DNA of 22,839 nt from a virus. Position 1 is the stretch's first letter. The number at the start of each line of letters is the position of its first letter. The notes beneath the pieces were generated by a model. The model was not told the DNA's origin and did no database searches. It saw only the letters and a program-made list of their open reading frames with translations. The position numbers and the translations under genes are program-made. The stretch covers positions 1 to 22,839 of IMG/VR virus record IMGVR_UViG_3300030109_000748; one strand, given 5' to 3'. Of this stretch, positions 1-7,963 are shown piece by piece.

Positions 1-102
1 TGACTTCCGTCCACAGGGTTGGTATTTGCCCTTCTTCTTAGGAGCACCAATATCTACCCAGTCTCCCTTCGGCCCTTTACCAAACCATTCCTTCAGGCTC
101 AT
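1..102 (-). CDS. Small basic phage protein, C-terminus cut by window edge
   Basis: Thirty-four codons are visible, beginning MSLKEWFGKGPKGDWVDI and continuing with GAPKKKGKYQPCGRKS before the sequence ends, so the protein is partial. It is short, Lys/Gly-rich and carries a single Cys in a PCGRKS motif. From memory, the WVDIGAPKK...QPCGRK pattern recurs in small proteins of marine phages, where no function is assigned. The start is well supported: a GGAGGT ribosome-binding site lies 8 nt upstream, and the ATG overlaps the TGA of the preceding gene in an ATGA arrangement, which points to translational coupling. It ends the tail-gene cluster visible here. Gene reality is likely; function is unknown. 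Confidence 0.75.
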   Translation of the reverse strand, partial: MSLKEWFGKGPKGDWVDIGAPKKKGKYQPCGRKS

Positions 103-356
103 GCGTAAGTACCTCCACGTTTTTTGTATGTACGTACTAACCATGCATTTGCATAGGCACTTGGGTAGACTTTGAACTTCTTCTTGGCCTCTGCTTTTAC
201 TCTTGCATACAGCGATGGGTTTGCAGGTTTTGACCCCTTCTTTTTAGTTTTCTTTCTAGCTTTACCACCTTTTTTAAGAAAGCCCATTTTGTTTCTAACT
301 TTCTCTGGTAGAGATGCTGCTCCTTTATTTGGTGGTGGTTTTAGTTTTCTTGCCAT
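99..356 (-). CDS. DUF5872-type small basic protein
   Basis: This is an 85-residue, very Lys/Arg-rich protein. The C-terminal half reads NPSLYARVKAEAKKKFKVYP followed by SAYANAWLVRTYKKRGG, which I recognise as the DUF5872 pattern found in viruses and phages; its function is unknown. The N-terminal half is a low-complexity basic stretch (KKGGKARKKTKKKGSK). An in-frame ATG two codons upstream (at 362) forms TAAATG with the preceding stop, but the GAAAGG ribosome-binding site (366-371) is only 3 nt from it and 9 nt from the ATG at 356, so I prefer 356. The stop overlaps the next start (ATGA). High charge suggests nucleic-acid or virion association, but that is inference. Confidence 0.82.
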   Translation of the reverse strand: MARKLKPPPNKGAASLPEKVRNKMGFLKKGGKARKKTKKKGSKPANPSLYARVKAEAKKKFKVYPSAYANAWLVRTYKKRGGTYA

Positions 357-362
357 AATCAT

Positions 363-998
363 TTACCTTTCATAAGTTTTAATATCATAGTCATCAGGCC
401 AGTCATTAACTTTAGCGACTGCTGTAATATTCCCGTCATCGTCATATGTATCGTTATGTAATGCCTTGAAAGCAGCCATATCAGCACTATTGTCAATGGC
501 ATTGCAAATAGTAGTGCAACTATTTCTAACATTTGTAACGTATGTGGATACTGCACTAGGAATTGTTTTACTGTTATCATATGTATATCTCTCTACTAAC
601 CAATTAAATTTTTTTATTAACTCATTTGCCTGTGTTTTACACCTGTTTTTAGCTACGGATTTCAAGCCGAAGTTTACAACCTGATTATCTTTACGATCTA
701 AAACAGCGTTTCCATCTTTGTCTACAGCGTTGCTGTCTGCAAGTGCCCTATCAGTTTTTGTATAAGTAGTCGTAACCTTCTTATTAGTGCTGTCAAATGC
801 ATACGTAGGCGATGAAGTAATTTCAAACCTATCATCTCCTTGTGTTCCTGTCTCTACAGTATATATACCTACAGCATTCAACTCTGTCCAAGTCCACGCT
901 GTAAATATAGTTCGTGGATGTCGCACACTGTCTATTACCATGCTTTTAGGAAACCTAATTATTTCCTGTATAGTATTTCCTGTTACATAAGCCCACAT
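363..998 (-). CDS. Tail-fibre-associated protein, DUF4376-like
   Basis: The 211-residue protein starts MWAYVTGNTIQEIIRFPKSM and continues with VRHPRTIFTAWTWTELNAVGIY (split here across residues 26-46), a beta-rich opening that I recognise from tail-fibre-distal genes of marine phages. Residues about 105-180 hold a helical region with an alternating pattern ending in CNAIDNSADMAAFKAL, typical of the DUF4376 family of putative tail-fibre assembly or chaperone proteins. It follows the LamG and SPRY tail proteins directly, which fits a fibre accessory role. The start is strongly supported by an AGGAGGTGATA ribosome-binding site that also contains the previous gene's stop. The family assignment is from recall; the exact role (structural or chaperone) is not determinable here. 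Confidence 0.8.
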   Translation of the reverse strand: MWAYVTGNTIQEIIRFPKSMVIDSVRHPRTIFTAWTWTELNAVGIYTVETGTQGDDRFEITSSPTYAFDSTNKKVTTTYTKTDRALADSNAVDKDGNAVLDRKDNQVVNFGLKSVAKNRCKTQANELIKKFNWLVERYTYDNSKTIPSAVSTYVTNVRNSCTTICNAIDNSADMAAFKALHNDTYDDDGNITAVAKVNDWPDDYDIKTYER

Positions 999-1000
999 GT

Positions 1001-1011
1001 TATCACCTCCT
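1001..1011 (-). promoter_or_regulatory. Near-perfect extended Shine-Dalgarno site
   Basis: The minus-strand sequence AGGAGGTGATA lies just ahead of the ATG at 998. It is almost the full complement of the 16S rRNA 3' end, far stronger than the AAAGGA-type sites elsewhere in the window. The TAG stop of the upstream gene (1010-1012) is partly inside it, so termination and re-initiation happen at the same place. Confidence 0.8.
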
Positions 1012-2782
1012 AAAAAGTATTGTTATATTTAAATGGCACGTCTCCCCATGCCATGTATACATAAGTGTCACTATGACCATTTATACTTGCTTCATCTGCC
1101 ATAACCTTGAAACCATTGCTGAGAAAATCTATTTTTCTTGCTCCAGTTGGTTCTGTTAGTTCTGCATTTGTATAATTCCAAGCTACGTGTTTATCAATTA
1201 AATTAAATGTATTTCTAGCAGAATCGAATACATACCAACCATATGCTTCATCTGCACCTTTGATACATATCATACGAGGTCTAAATCCAGTATATACAAA
1301 TGGCCCGTCATTATCTGTATTATTACCTTCAAACGAACCAAACTTACTATACCCTTCAACTGAATGCCACGCATATATAATGTAATCTAACCCACTTGTA
1401 CTTACATTACTTTCATTACCTATACTTATAAGTGTAGTGCTTGGTGCTGTATCATTCCACATACCAGAGCTAGTTGCCACAGCATCAGTTGCATTTAATG
1501 TAAGATATTTTGTTGCTCCTAACCCTACATTATATACTTTCCAACTTTGAGCAGCACTACTTCTTCTTTTAGCCATTATAAATTCTGGTGCTTTTTCTAA
1601 ACCATGTCCTAATGTTGCTGCACTTCCTGTTCCTGAATAGGTAATCATACTAAAACCTCCTTTAGTATTTGCTTGTACTGTGCAAGTTGTAGAACCTTCT
1701 GAATTACTAGCTGTTGTTCCTCCATTAGCTCTCCAACACCATGCAACATACTCTTTACTACTTCCATTAACACTTGCATTATTATTTGTACCTACTGTAA
1801 AACCATCACTATCAAAAGATACTAAATCTTGTGTTGAACTACTATCTGAGGGTTCTGCATCAGTTCTTTGACTATATAATACTTTAGCACGACCTCTTGA
1901 AGTATCAAATAAAACATTAGAATAGTCTGCAGCTGGAGAGCTTCTTTGTTTAATCCACACGAGGTCTGGTTGAAAACCTAAACCAGTTATAGCATTACTG
2001 GTTGAATTATCTCCAGTATAAGTAATTGCATTAAATTGCTTTTGAGGAATATCGTCTTCAGTCTGTGCAGGGTCTATGTCTGCTGATACAGGATAGTTAG
2101 CTGAACTTAATGCTAAAAAATCTGTTGGTGGAGTATAGAAAAAATCACCAAAACCACTACTGTCTGCATTACCACCTGCTGTAGCTCTACCACCAAATGT
2201 TGAGTCTTGTCCACAATTTATACATACTATAGATGTTCCTGTTGCTTCTCTAATAGCTGTAACAATAGCTAAATTAGTTTCTAAACTAGATACAGCAGGA
2301 TTATTTCCATTAGCAGGGTCTCCTACTCCACTTCCAACATTAACCCAAGTATTATTTACTGCAAACCATAACTTATTAGCATCTCTATCTATAGCGATTC
2401 CTACTTTTGCATCTGCATCTCCTGTTTGAGATGGTGAACCAGAATTTCCTGTGTAAGAGGTTGCACTTGTTGATTCATTAAAAATTTGACCATTCATAGG
2501 TTCAATTATAAAAGAACCCGGTTTAGTAAATATATTATTATCATTTAATTCTGAATTTACAGATTGACCCATAACTCCTATACCACTTGGAAATCCTGAT
2601 GTTTGATGGTCAATAAAAAATTCAATATACCATTTACCACTATCAGGAATTGAAGGTCCTCGTACAGCTCTTTTTGTGTTTTGTTGAGTTAAAGATACAG
2701 TAAAATTACCATCACTAAAAGTTTTACCACTACTATAACTATCTCTGGGATTCCATCCTGAAAAATTTGCATTCCCTGCCAT
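1010..2782 (-). CDS. Tail appendage protein: SPRY-like domain plus three DUF7483-like repeats
   Basis: This 590-residue beta-rich protein has two parts. Residues about 1-225 look like a SPRY-type domain (SGKWYIEFFID at 48-58, then VGIAIDRDANKLWFAVNNTW at 127-146), as seen in many marine phage tail proteins. Residues about 250-580 contain three diverged copies of one module: copy 1 at 250-350 (FQPDLVWIKQRSS, SFDSDGFTVG, EYVAWCW), copy 2 at 376-473 (APEFIMAKRRSS, LDYIIYAWH) and copy 3 at 494-580 (FRPRMICIKG, FLSNGFKVM, TYVYMAWG). This pattern matches what I know as DUF7483. It is probably an exposed tail appendage or receptor-binding element. It begins one base after the LamG gene stop, with a GGGAG ribosome-binding site. 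In related phages the LamG and SPRY parts are often one polypeptide. Confidence 0.85.
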   Translation of the reverse strand: MAGNANFSGWNPRDSYSSGKTFSDGNFTVSLTQQNTKRAVRGPSIPDSGKWYIEFFIDHQTSGFPSGIGVMGQSVNSELNDNNIFTKPGSFIIEPMNGQIFNESTSATSYTGNSGSPSQTGDADAKVGIAIDRDANKLWFAVNNTWVNVGSGVGDPANGNNPAVSSLETNLAIVTAIREATGTSIVCINCGQDSTFGGRATAGGNADSSGFGDFFYTPPTDFLALSSANYPVSADIDPAQTEDDIPQKQFNAITYTGDNSTSNAITGLGFQPDLVWIKQRSSPAADYSNVLFDTSRGRAKVLYSQRTDAEPSDSSSTQDLVSFDSDGFTVGTNNNASVNGSSKEYVAWCWRANGGTTASNSEGSTTCTVQANTKGGFSMITYSGTGSAATLGHGLEKAPEFIMAKRRSSAAQSWKVYNVGLGATKYLTLNATDAVATSSGMWNDTAPSTTLISIGNESNVSTSGLDYIIYAWHSVEGYSKFGSFEGNNTDNDGPFVYTGFRPRMICIKGADEAYGWYVFDSARNTFNLIDKHVAWNYTNAELTEPTGARKIDFLSNGFKVMADEASINGHSDTYVYMAWGDVPFKYNNTF

Positions 2783-2783
2783 A

Positions 2784-3635
2784 TTAACTCCCTGTTCCTG
2801 CGGTTGGGCTATCTAAAACTTGATGGTCTGCACCCATATTATTTGCTGTAAAATCATTGTTGTTACCCGAGCTGTCATTCCCGAGGTCACTTGCATTTTC
2901 AAACTTAAGATGATATCCATTATTTCCAAAACTTCCTGTATATTGTTTAGGAATCCAAACACTATTTTTAAATTCACCTACATCTGTATAAGCTGCTGAA
3001 CCATCAACAACTATTACTTCTGCTATAAATCCATCATAATAAGAACTACTATTAGCAGGACTTCTACCAAAATTAGTAGTTCCTCCATTTTTTGTAAAAG
3101 CAAAATCTAAAGCTGAAGCTATATGTGTAGTTCCATTCTGTCTCCAAAAATCTGTTGCACCAGTACCTGTTCCACTACCATTAGTAAAGTCTGGATATAT
3201 TACTCCATTTATATACCATTTAAATCTATCAGCAGTAGTAGAGTCATCAGAGTTATATTCTATTATAAAATTTGTCCAAGCACTAGGGTCACGAAATCTT
3301 CTAACTGTAGTATGACCTCCTGCAGAACCAGTGCTTCCATTAATTGTCATGGTTACTGCATCACTAAATCCTGCAGGATTACCTGTATTAAATTCAATTC
3401 TTAAATTACTAGAACCATCACCTCCTGCTATAGATTCATTTGTAGTAGAACCTATATTATTACCTCTTTTAAACCAAAATGATATAAGACCTACATCTTC
3501 ATTAGTAGCTGTTCCACTATGAGTACGAGATAAATAACTACTACTTCCATCATCAAATCTTACTGATTGTTCTATCTGATGTGAATAAAATGCTCCATCA
3601 GCAGGGGTAGTATGAAAAAACTCTCCTTTAAACAT
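2784..3635 (-). CDS. LamG/concanavalin-like tail appendage protein
   Basis: The 283-residue protein shows the laminin-G/concanavalin-like fold pattern common in marine phage tail proteins: SVRFDDGSSSYLSRT near residue 24, LISFWFKRGN near 50, DPSAWTNFIIEYNSDD near 116, RFKWYINGVIY near 137, FGRSP near 188, YYDGFIAEVIVVDGSA near 199 and a closing YHLKFENASDLGNDSSGNNN. Such domains bind carbohydrate, so a role in adsorption to cell-surface glycans is plausible but inferred. The start has an AGGA site 7 nt upstream, overlapping the TAG stop of the fibre gene. The protein ends SPTAGTGS just where relatives usually continue into a SPRY domain, which here is encoded by the separate next gene. Confidence 0.85.
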   Translation of the reverse strand: MFKGEFFHTTPADGAFYSHQIEQSVRFDDGSSSYLSRTHSGTATNEDVGLISFWFKRGNNIGSTTNESIAGGDGSSNLRIEFNTGNPAGFSDAVTMTINGSTGSAGGHTTVRRFRDPSAWTNFIIEYNSDDSTTADRFKWYINGVIYPDFTNGSGTGTGATDFWRQNGTTHIASALDFAFTKNGGTTNFGRSPANSSSYYDGFIAEVIVVDGSAAYTDVGEFKNSVWIPKQYTGSFGNNGYHLKFENASDLGNDSSGNNNDFTANNMGADHQVLDSPTAGTGS

Positions 3636-3643
3636 ATGTATTC

Positions 3644-6418
3644 CTAAGCAAATGCAAGTTGTGGTGCTCCTAATTGAATTGACCCGGAGGCTTTAACGAA
3701 ATATGGTATCACATCAACGGCATTCGCAGCTGTTGAGATTGTAAGACCTGACCCGCCAGCGGTTTCATAATCTGTTCCTAATGATAGTGTTCTACTACCA
3801 GTGCCATCTTGAATGAGTATAATAATTCCTGACTGTCCTGCTGATTCCGTAGACGGATTAGCTAGTGTTATATTTCCTGTTGCTGTAAGTACAAAGTTTT
3901 GATAAATATCAAAGTCTAATGTAATACTACCAGAGTTAGATGTGTCTGTCAACGTGCTTCCTACAGCACCAGCACCCAACAGCAACTTACCAGCTGCAGA
4001 CATGTCCATGGTCAGAGGAGTTACAGCACTACCACCGTCATCTCCCTTGAATATAATATCTTTGTCCTGCACACTAGAAGTAATTACAGCATCGCTTGAG
4101 CTGTTACTAAAATCTAATATTGATGTACCGCCAGATTTAAATGTCACGTTGTTACCTGCAGCATCAAGTGCGATGTCTCCTGCAGAGTCTAGTGTTATTG
4201 TGGTAGCATCTACTTCAAATGTACCGTCTGCTGTTATCTGTATGTTCGCAGCTGCAGCAGCAGTGTCTGTTGTTTCTACTGTTAGTGTACCGTTTGTGCC
4301 TACAGTAAATACAGCAGTGTCGTCTGTCGAACCTGTCATGGTCATGACTTTACCATTGATGGCTACGTCATCTACAGTCAATGCTGTAAGCGTACCTAAA
4401 CTTGTAATGTTTGCCTGTGCAGCAGTAGAAAGTGTACCAGCAATTGAACCACCTGATACGTTGATACCAGCACTGAACACTGGTATTTGATTCATGGTTA
4501 CTACACCGTCTGAAGCGATTGCTATGGCATCTGCGTCTGAGGCAGAACCAATCTGTCCACCGTCTGCTATTTTTATATCGTGATTAAATATAGCTGTACC
4601 AGCATCACTACCATCTAGTGTTAAGAAAGTAGTGTCAGAACTACCATCAGTCCCTTTGAAGATAATATCACTATCACCAGCTTGTGCATCTATAGTTATA
4701 TTACCAGAAGATGTTGCAAGAGTTACAGCTGCATCACCAGTGCTTATGTCATCAGCAGCAGTAGCAGAAGCTGCGTATGATTTTATCTGTGAGGCATTTA
4801 TATATTTAGTAGTGCCACCATCATCTACTAACAGCTTATCACTATCAGCAACAGTTATACTTGTTCCGTCTGTGCCACTATCAATTTGTATCGCACCACC
4901 TGCAACTTTATCAGCTGTACTTATAGTGCTAAGTTTAGAATCTGCAATTGATCCTGCAAGCATACCATTACTTACAGTTCCTGAATCTCCTGTACCTACT
5001 AAATTACCTGTTGCTGTAGGCAATGTTAACACTGCAGAACTACTTTCAGAGTGTGCAGGACTTTTAAGCTGTACACCATGTGAATTGTTTTCACAGTTAA
5101 ATTGAATTGTACCCGGATTGGTATTACCCTTTACGGTCACATGGCCTGTACCATTTGGTGCAAGTTCTATATCTGCGTTGGAGGTACTAACAATATCGTT
5201 ACCGTTCATGTCAAGATTACCACCTAGTTGTGGTGTACTATCGTCTGCTACGTTTGATATTGCACCAGAAGCAGCAAGACCAGATACAACTGCACTTCTT
5301 GCTATTTTTTTCAAACCACCACCGGATGTGTCTACAGCTAGGAATACATCATCGTTAGCTACAGTGGATATTTCAGATAAGTCACCTACAGCTACAGGAT
5401 TAAAATTAGTTCCGTCTGCAACAAGTATATGTCCTGAAGTGTTAGTACCCATTACTAAATCATCGCCTGTTATAGTAAGATCACCACCTACAACCACATC
5501 ACCGTTGAATGTAGCTTTACCTGCAAGAGCCATGTCAATGTCCAAAGCTGTAATTGCAGAAGAACCATCAGTTCCTTTAATCTTAAAATTCTTATCTGCA
5601 GTGCTAACTGTAAGTTCTACATCTGTAGAGTTGTTAGCAATGTCTAGTACAGAAGTGCCATCGTCTTTTATAGTTACGTTTGCACCACCTGCGTCCAGTA
5701 TAATATCTCCACCAGAATCTATAGTAACATCTGTACCATCATTAGTTATAGTATCTAATGCAATACTACCTACATTGGTTATATCTGCATCGTTGAAAGA
5801 AGTAGCACCAAGAGTGTTTGAAGCAGCTGTGGATGTAATACCACCAGATGCTGTAATTAATTGTGAAGCGTTTACAGTGAATGCAGTTGAGCCACCGGTT
5901 GCTACTGTGATAACATCTGAACCACTGAATGTAATACTTGAGTCTGTGTCCCCGTCACCGGCTATGGAATCTAGCTGTACAGCACCTACGTTGGATAGTG
6001 CAGCATCGCCAAAGTCTACAGCACCTGCTACAGTCAGTGTACCTGATACGTCTACGTTACCGTTTATGTCTATGGTTGTGGCAGCAATCTGTATTTCACT
6101 GTCTGCTACTAAGTCAAGCTGTCCATCTGTGCTTGAATTTATATAAATTGCAGTATCTCTAAATTGCAACTTCTCAGTAGTTGTCATCAATATGTCATCA
6201 GAGAATTGAAAGTAATCCTCATCTTCCATCCATGTTATAATACCATCGTTGGTTTCTCCATCAAATGTCAGAGCTATATCTGTGCCTGATACTCCTGTGC
6301 CAAACGTGGGTTGTAGGAATGCTGAAGCTAACTGATCAAATTCTGCATTTAAATCTGAAGCCTCAATAACACCACCATCAACAATTCCAGATGAACTTTG
6401 TCTTGTATATACTGCCAT
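3644..6418 (-). CDS. Long repetitive tail fibre protein
   Basis: The 924-residue protein begins MAVYTRQSSSGIVDGGVIEA and continues with SDLNAEFDQLASAF, a typical N-terminal signature for a phage tail fibre following the nozzle protein. The rest is a Gly/Ser/Thr/Asp-rich, beta-helix-like fibre with no aromatic core, as expected of trimeric fibres. A module of about 76 residues occurs at 230-306 and again at 737-812 (VTIDSGGDIILDAGGANVT and ITLDSAGDIALDAAGNNVTF, then KGTDGSSAITALDIDM and KGDDGGSAVTPLTMDM), with a shortened copy at 572-612. The last 100 residues (NFVLTATGNITLANP ... IPYFVKASGSIQLG) look like a distinct terminal domain. A GGGAG/AGAAGG site precedes the start, which abuts the previous stop as TAAATG. 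It probably forms the fibre shaft; receptor specificity is unknown. Confidence 0.88.
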   Translation of the reverse strand: MAVYTRQSSSGIVDGGVIEASDLNAEFDQLASAFLQPTFGTGVSGTDIALTFDGETNDGIITWMEDEDYFQFSDDILMTTTEKLQFRDTAIYINSSTDGQLDLVADSEIQIAATTIDINGNVDVSGTLTVAGAVDFGDAALSNVGAVQLDSIAGDGDTDSSITFSGSDVITVATGGSTAFTVNASQLITASGGITSTAASNTLGATSFNDADITNVGSIALDTITNDGTDVTIDSGGDIILDAGGANVTIKDDGTSVLDIANNSTDVELTVSTADKNFKIKGTDGSSAITALDIDMALAGKATFNGDVVVGGDLTITGDDLVMGTNTSGHILVADGTNFNPVAVGDLSEISTVANDDVFLAVDTSGGGLKKIARSAVVSGLAASGAISNVADDSTPQLGGNLDMNGNDIVSTSNADIELAPNGTGHVTVKGNTNPGTIQFNCENNSHGVQLKSPAHSESSSAVLTLPTATGNLVGTGDSGTVSNGMLAGSIADSKLSTISTADKVAGGAIQIDSGTDGTSITVADSDKLLVDDGGTTKYINASQIKSYAASATAADDISTGDAAVTLATSSGNITIDAQAGDSDIIFKGTDGSSDTTFLTLDGSDAGTAIFNHDIKIADGGQIGSASDADAIAIASDGVVTMNQIPVFSAGINVSGGSIAGTLSTAAQANITSLGTLTALTVDDVAINGKVMTMTGSTDDTAVFTVGTNGTLTVETTDTAAAAANIQITADGTFEVDATTITLDSAGDIALDAAGNNVTFKSGGTSILDFSNSSSDAVITSSVQDKDIIFKGDDGGSAVTPLTMDMSAAGKLLLGAGAVGSTLTDTSNSGSITLDFDIYQNFVLTATGNITLANPSTESAGQSGIIILIQDGTGSRTLSLGTDYETAGGSGLTISTAANAVDVIPYFVKASGSIQLGAPQLAFA

Positions 6419-7963
6419 TTACCTTCTCCCTCCCGGTGTGAACTCTAATTGAAAACCTTTTATTCCAAAAGGTATGTTTGTACTTGTATCTGTTATTTTA
6501 ATTGCCACTGAAAAACCAGAGCCCTCGACACTCTGTCTTGTAATAGGCAAATCACCCTGTCCGAATGCAGCTGTACCAAACACCGCTGTTCCGTACAGAG
6601 CACCACTTCCTGATGTAGCCAGTGTAATTACATTGGGCTGTGGTGTGTTTACGTCATCGTAGTTGTAACGTACAAATAAACTGGCACTTACTTCACCTTC
6701 AGGTTTCCAGTTTAAGTTTACTCTCTGCATGCTTTTTCTAATACCTGCATCACCCATTACTATGTCTGGTGATCTGTACGTAGCATCTATAATGCTTGTG
6801 CTACCTGCTCTGGTAAATACATTACCTGAATCTTGTTTATAGATATAACCATCATACCCACCGTGTATGGTAGTTTCTACATTGCTAATTAAATCTGAAT
6901 CACAATCAGCAACTTTTAATCCTTTTAAATCTGCGTATTCGTAACCCATCTGTTTTGAGTTTGGGTTTATTTTAATTACAGCAATTAAACCTTTTTGACT
7001 TGTTTCTAATCCTCCTGTTACTGGATAGAACAATCTATACTGTGTTTTGTTTCTAATAACAGTTGCTGTGACGTTGTCATAACCAATCTCATTTATTCGT
7101 TCCTGTACCTGTTTAGATACAGTACCCAATTCAACGTCACCAATTCTTTCTGTACCAGCAATTGTTCTAAGTCCGTCAGCTGATAAGAATATAATGTCTC
7201 CTCCCAGTTCCTGTATGGAATGATGTGCAATCGTACCAACACTTTTCGCCACCTCGGCAAGTGCAAAGTTTGCTAAACTTGTTCCTGTAAGTTTATATAT
7301 CTTGTTCTCTCCAAAAATAAATAACTCATTACGGAAAACTTTCATACCTGTAACTTCTGTACCTATCTTAAATGAACCTGCACCATCACTAGCATCAAAA
7401 TCATCCTCTGCAAACGGTGCACTAAATATTACTTCTGCCTTGCTGTTGCTCATGCCTGCGTAGAACATGTGGTTGGCAAAAGACTTTACAAACTTTGGTG
7501 CTGTCGGTGCTGTCCCTCCACCTGTGCCATTTATTATATCTTCTGCGTAGCTAGTGTTTAGAGTGAAAGCATTTGTAGAACCTGTAGCAATGATAATCTT
7601 GTCAGTTCCAGCAAAATTAAATCTATCAAAATCATATGTATATGAAGTACCCTTTCCTGTAGCTCTACTTGTCCAGCTACCACTTGTAGTTCCTGTGTAT
7701 ATTGTACCCCCACGGCCAGCAACCACTAGGTCATTAAATATTGCACAGAACATAATTCTTTCTGTAGATACAGATACCTGTGGCACTATGTTCGTATTGA
7801 ATTTGGTCGTGCCGTTTATCCTACGATACCCACCAGTAATGTCTGGCTCAAAGTTTGTAAGCTGTAATGCTTCACCCGGAGACATGCTGTACACGTCTTT
7901 GTTCAATACCAAACCACCGGCACAGCTTGCGTTGAATGGTGATATGGTTGAAGTATCAGGCAT
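6419..7963 (-). CDS. Tail nozzle / tail stabilisation protein (T7 gp12-like, P22 gp10-like)
   Basis: The 514-residue protein is all-beta and opens with a pattern seen in phage tail tube B/nozzle proteins: GGLVLNKDVYSMSPGEALQL and then NFEPDITGGYRRINGT. Repeated strand motifs such as FNDLVVAGRGGTIYT (76-90), NHMFYAGMSNSKAEVIFSAP (164-183), FRNELFIFGENKIYKLTG (210-227) and GGDIIFLSADGLRTIAG (254-270) suggest a beta-propeller, as in T7 gp12 and P22 gp10. It would form the distal tail nozzle that carries fibres and closes the channel. It starts 8 nt inside the end of the adaptor gene and is followed immediately by the fibre gene, the usual adaptor-nozzle-fibre order. The AAGGA site is 12-13 nt from the ATG, rather far. 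Confidence 0.83.
   Translation of the reverse strand: MPDTSTISPFNASCAGGLVLNKDVYSMSPGEALQLTNFEPDITGGYRRINGTTKFNTNIVPQVSVSTERIMFCAIFNDLVVAGRGGTIYTGTTSGSWTSRATGKGTSYTYDFDRFNFAGTDKIIIATGSTNAFTLNTSYAEDIINGTGGGTAPTAPKFVKSFANHMFYAGMSNSKAEVIFSAPFAEDDFDASDGAGSFKIGTEVTGMKVFRNELFIFGENKIYKLTGTSLANFALAEVAKSVGTIAHHSIQELGGDIIFLSADGLRTIAGTERIGDVELGTVSKQVQERINEIGYDNVTATVIRNKTQYRLFYPVTGGLETSQKGLIAVIKINPNSKQMGYEYADLKGLKVADCDSDLISNVETTIHGGYDGYIYKQDSGNVFTRAGSTSIIDATYRSPDIVMGDAGIRKSMQRVNLNWKPEGEVSASLFVRYNYDDVNTPQPNVITLATSGSGALYGTAVFGTAAFGQGDLPITRQSVEGSGFSVAIKITDTSTNIPFGIKGFQLEFTPGGRR

Noticed and set aside
359-580. 73-codon minus-strand frame with a hydrophobic stretch inside the DUF4376-like gene
   Set aside because: A membrane-like segment made it look holin-like, but it is fully out of frame within a well-supported gene, has only a poor ribosome-binding site, and a clear holin exists at 14396-14761.
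5118-6146. Long plus-strand open frame (342 codons) opposite the fibre gene
   Set aside because: It is antisense to the repetitive 924-aa fibre, made of Ser/Val/Pro/Ala-rich sequence mirroring its Gly/Thr/Asp codons, with no domain and no ribosome-binding site; the same holds for the plus-strand frames at 3942-4490 and 4632-5105.
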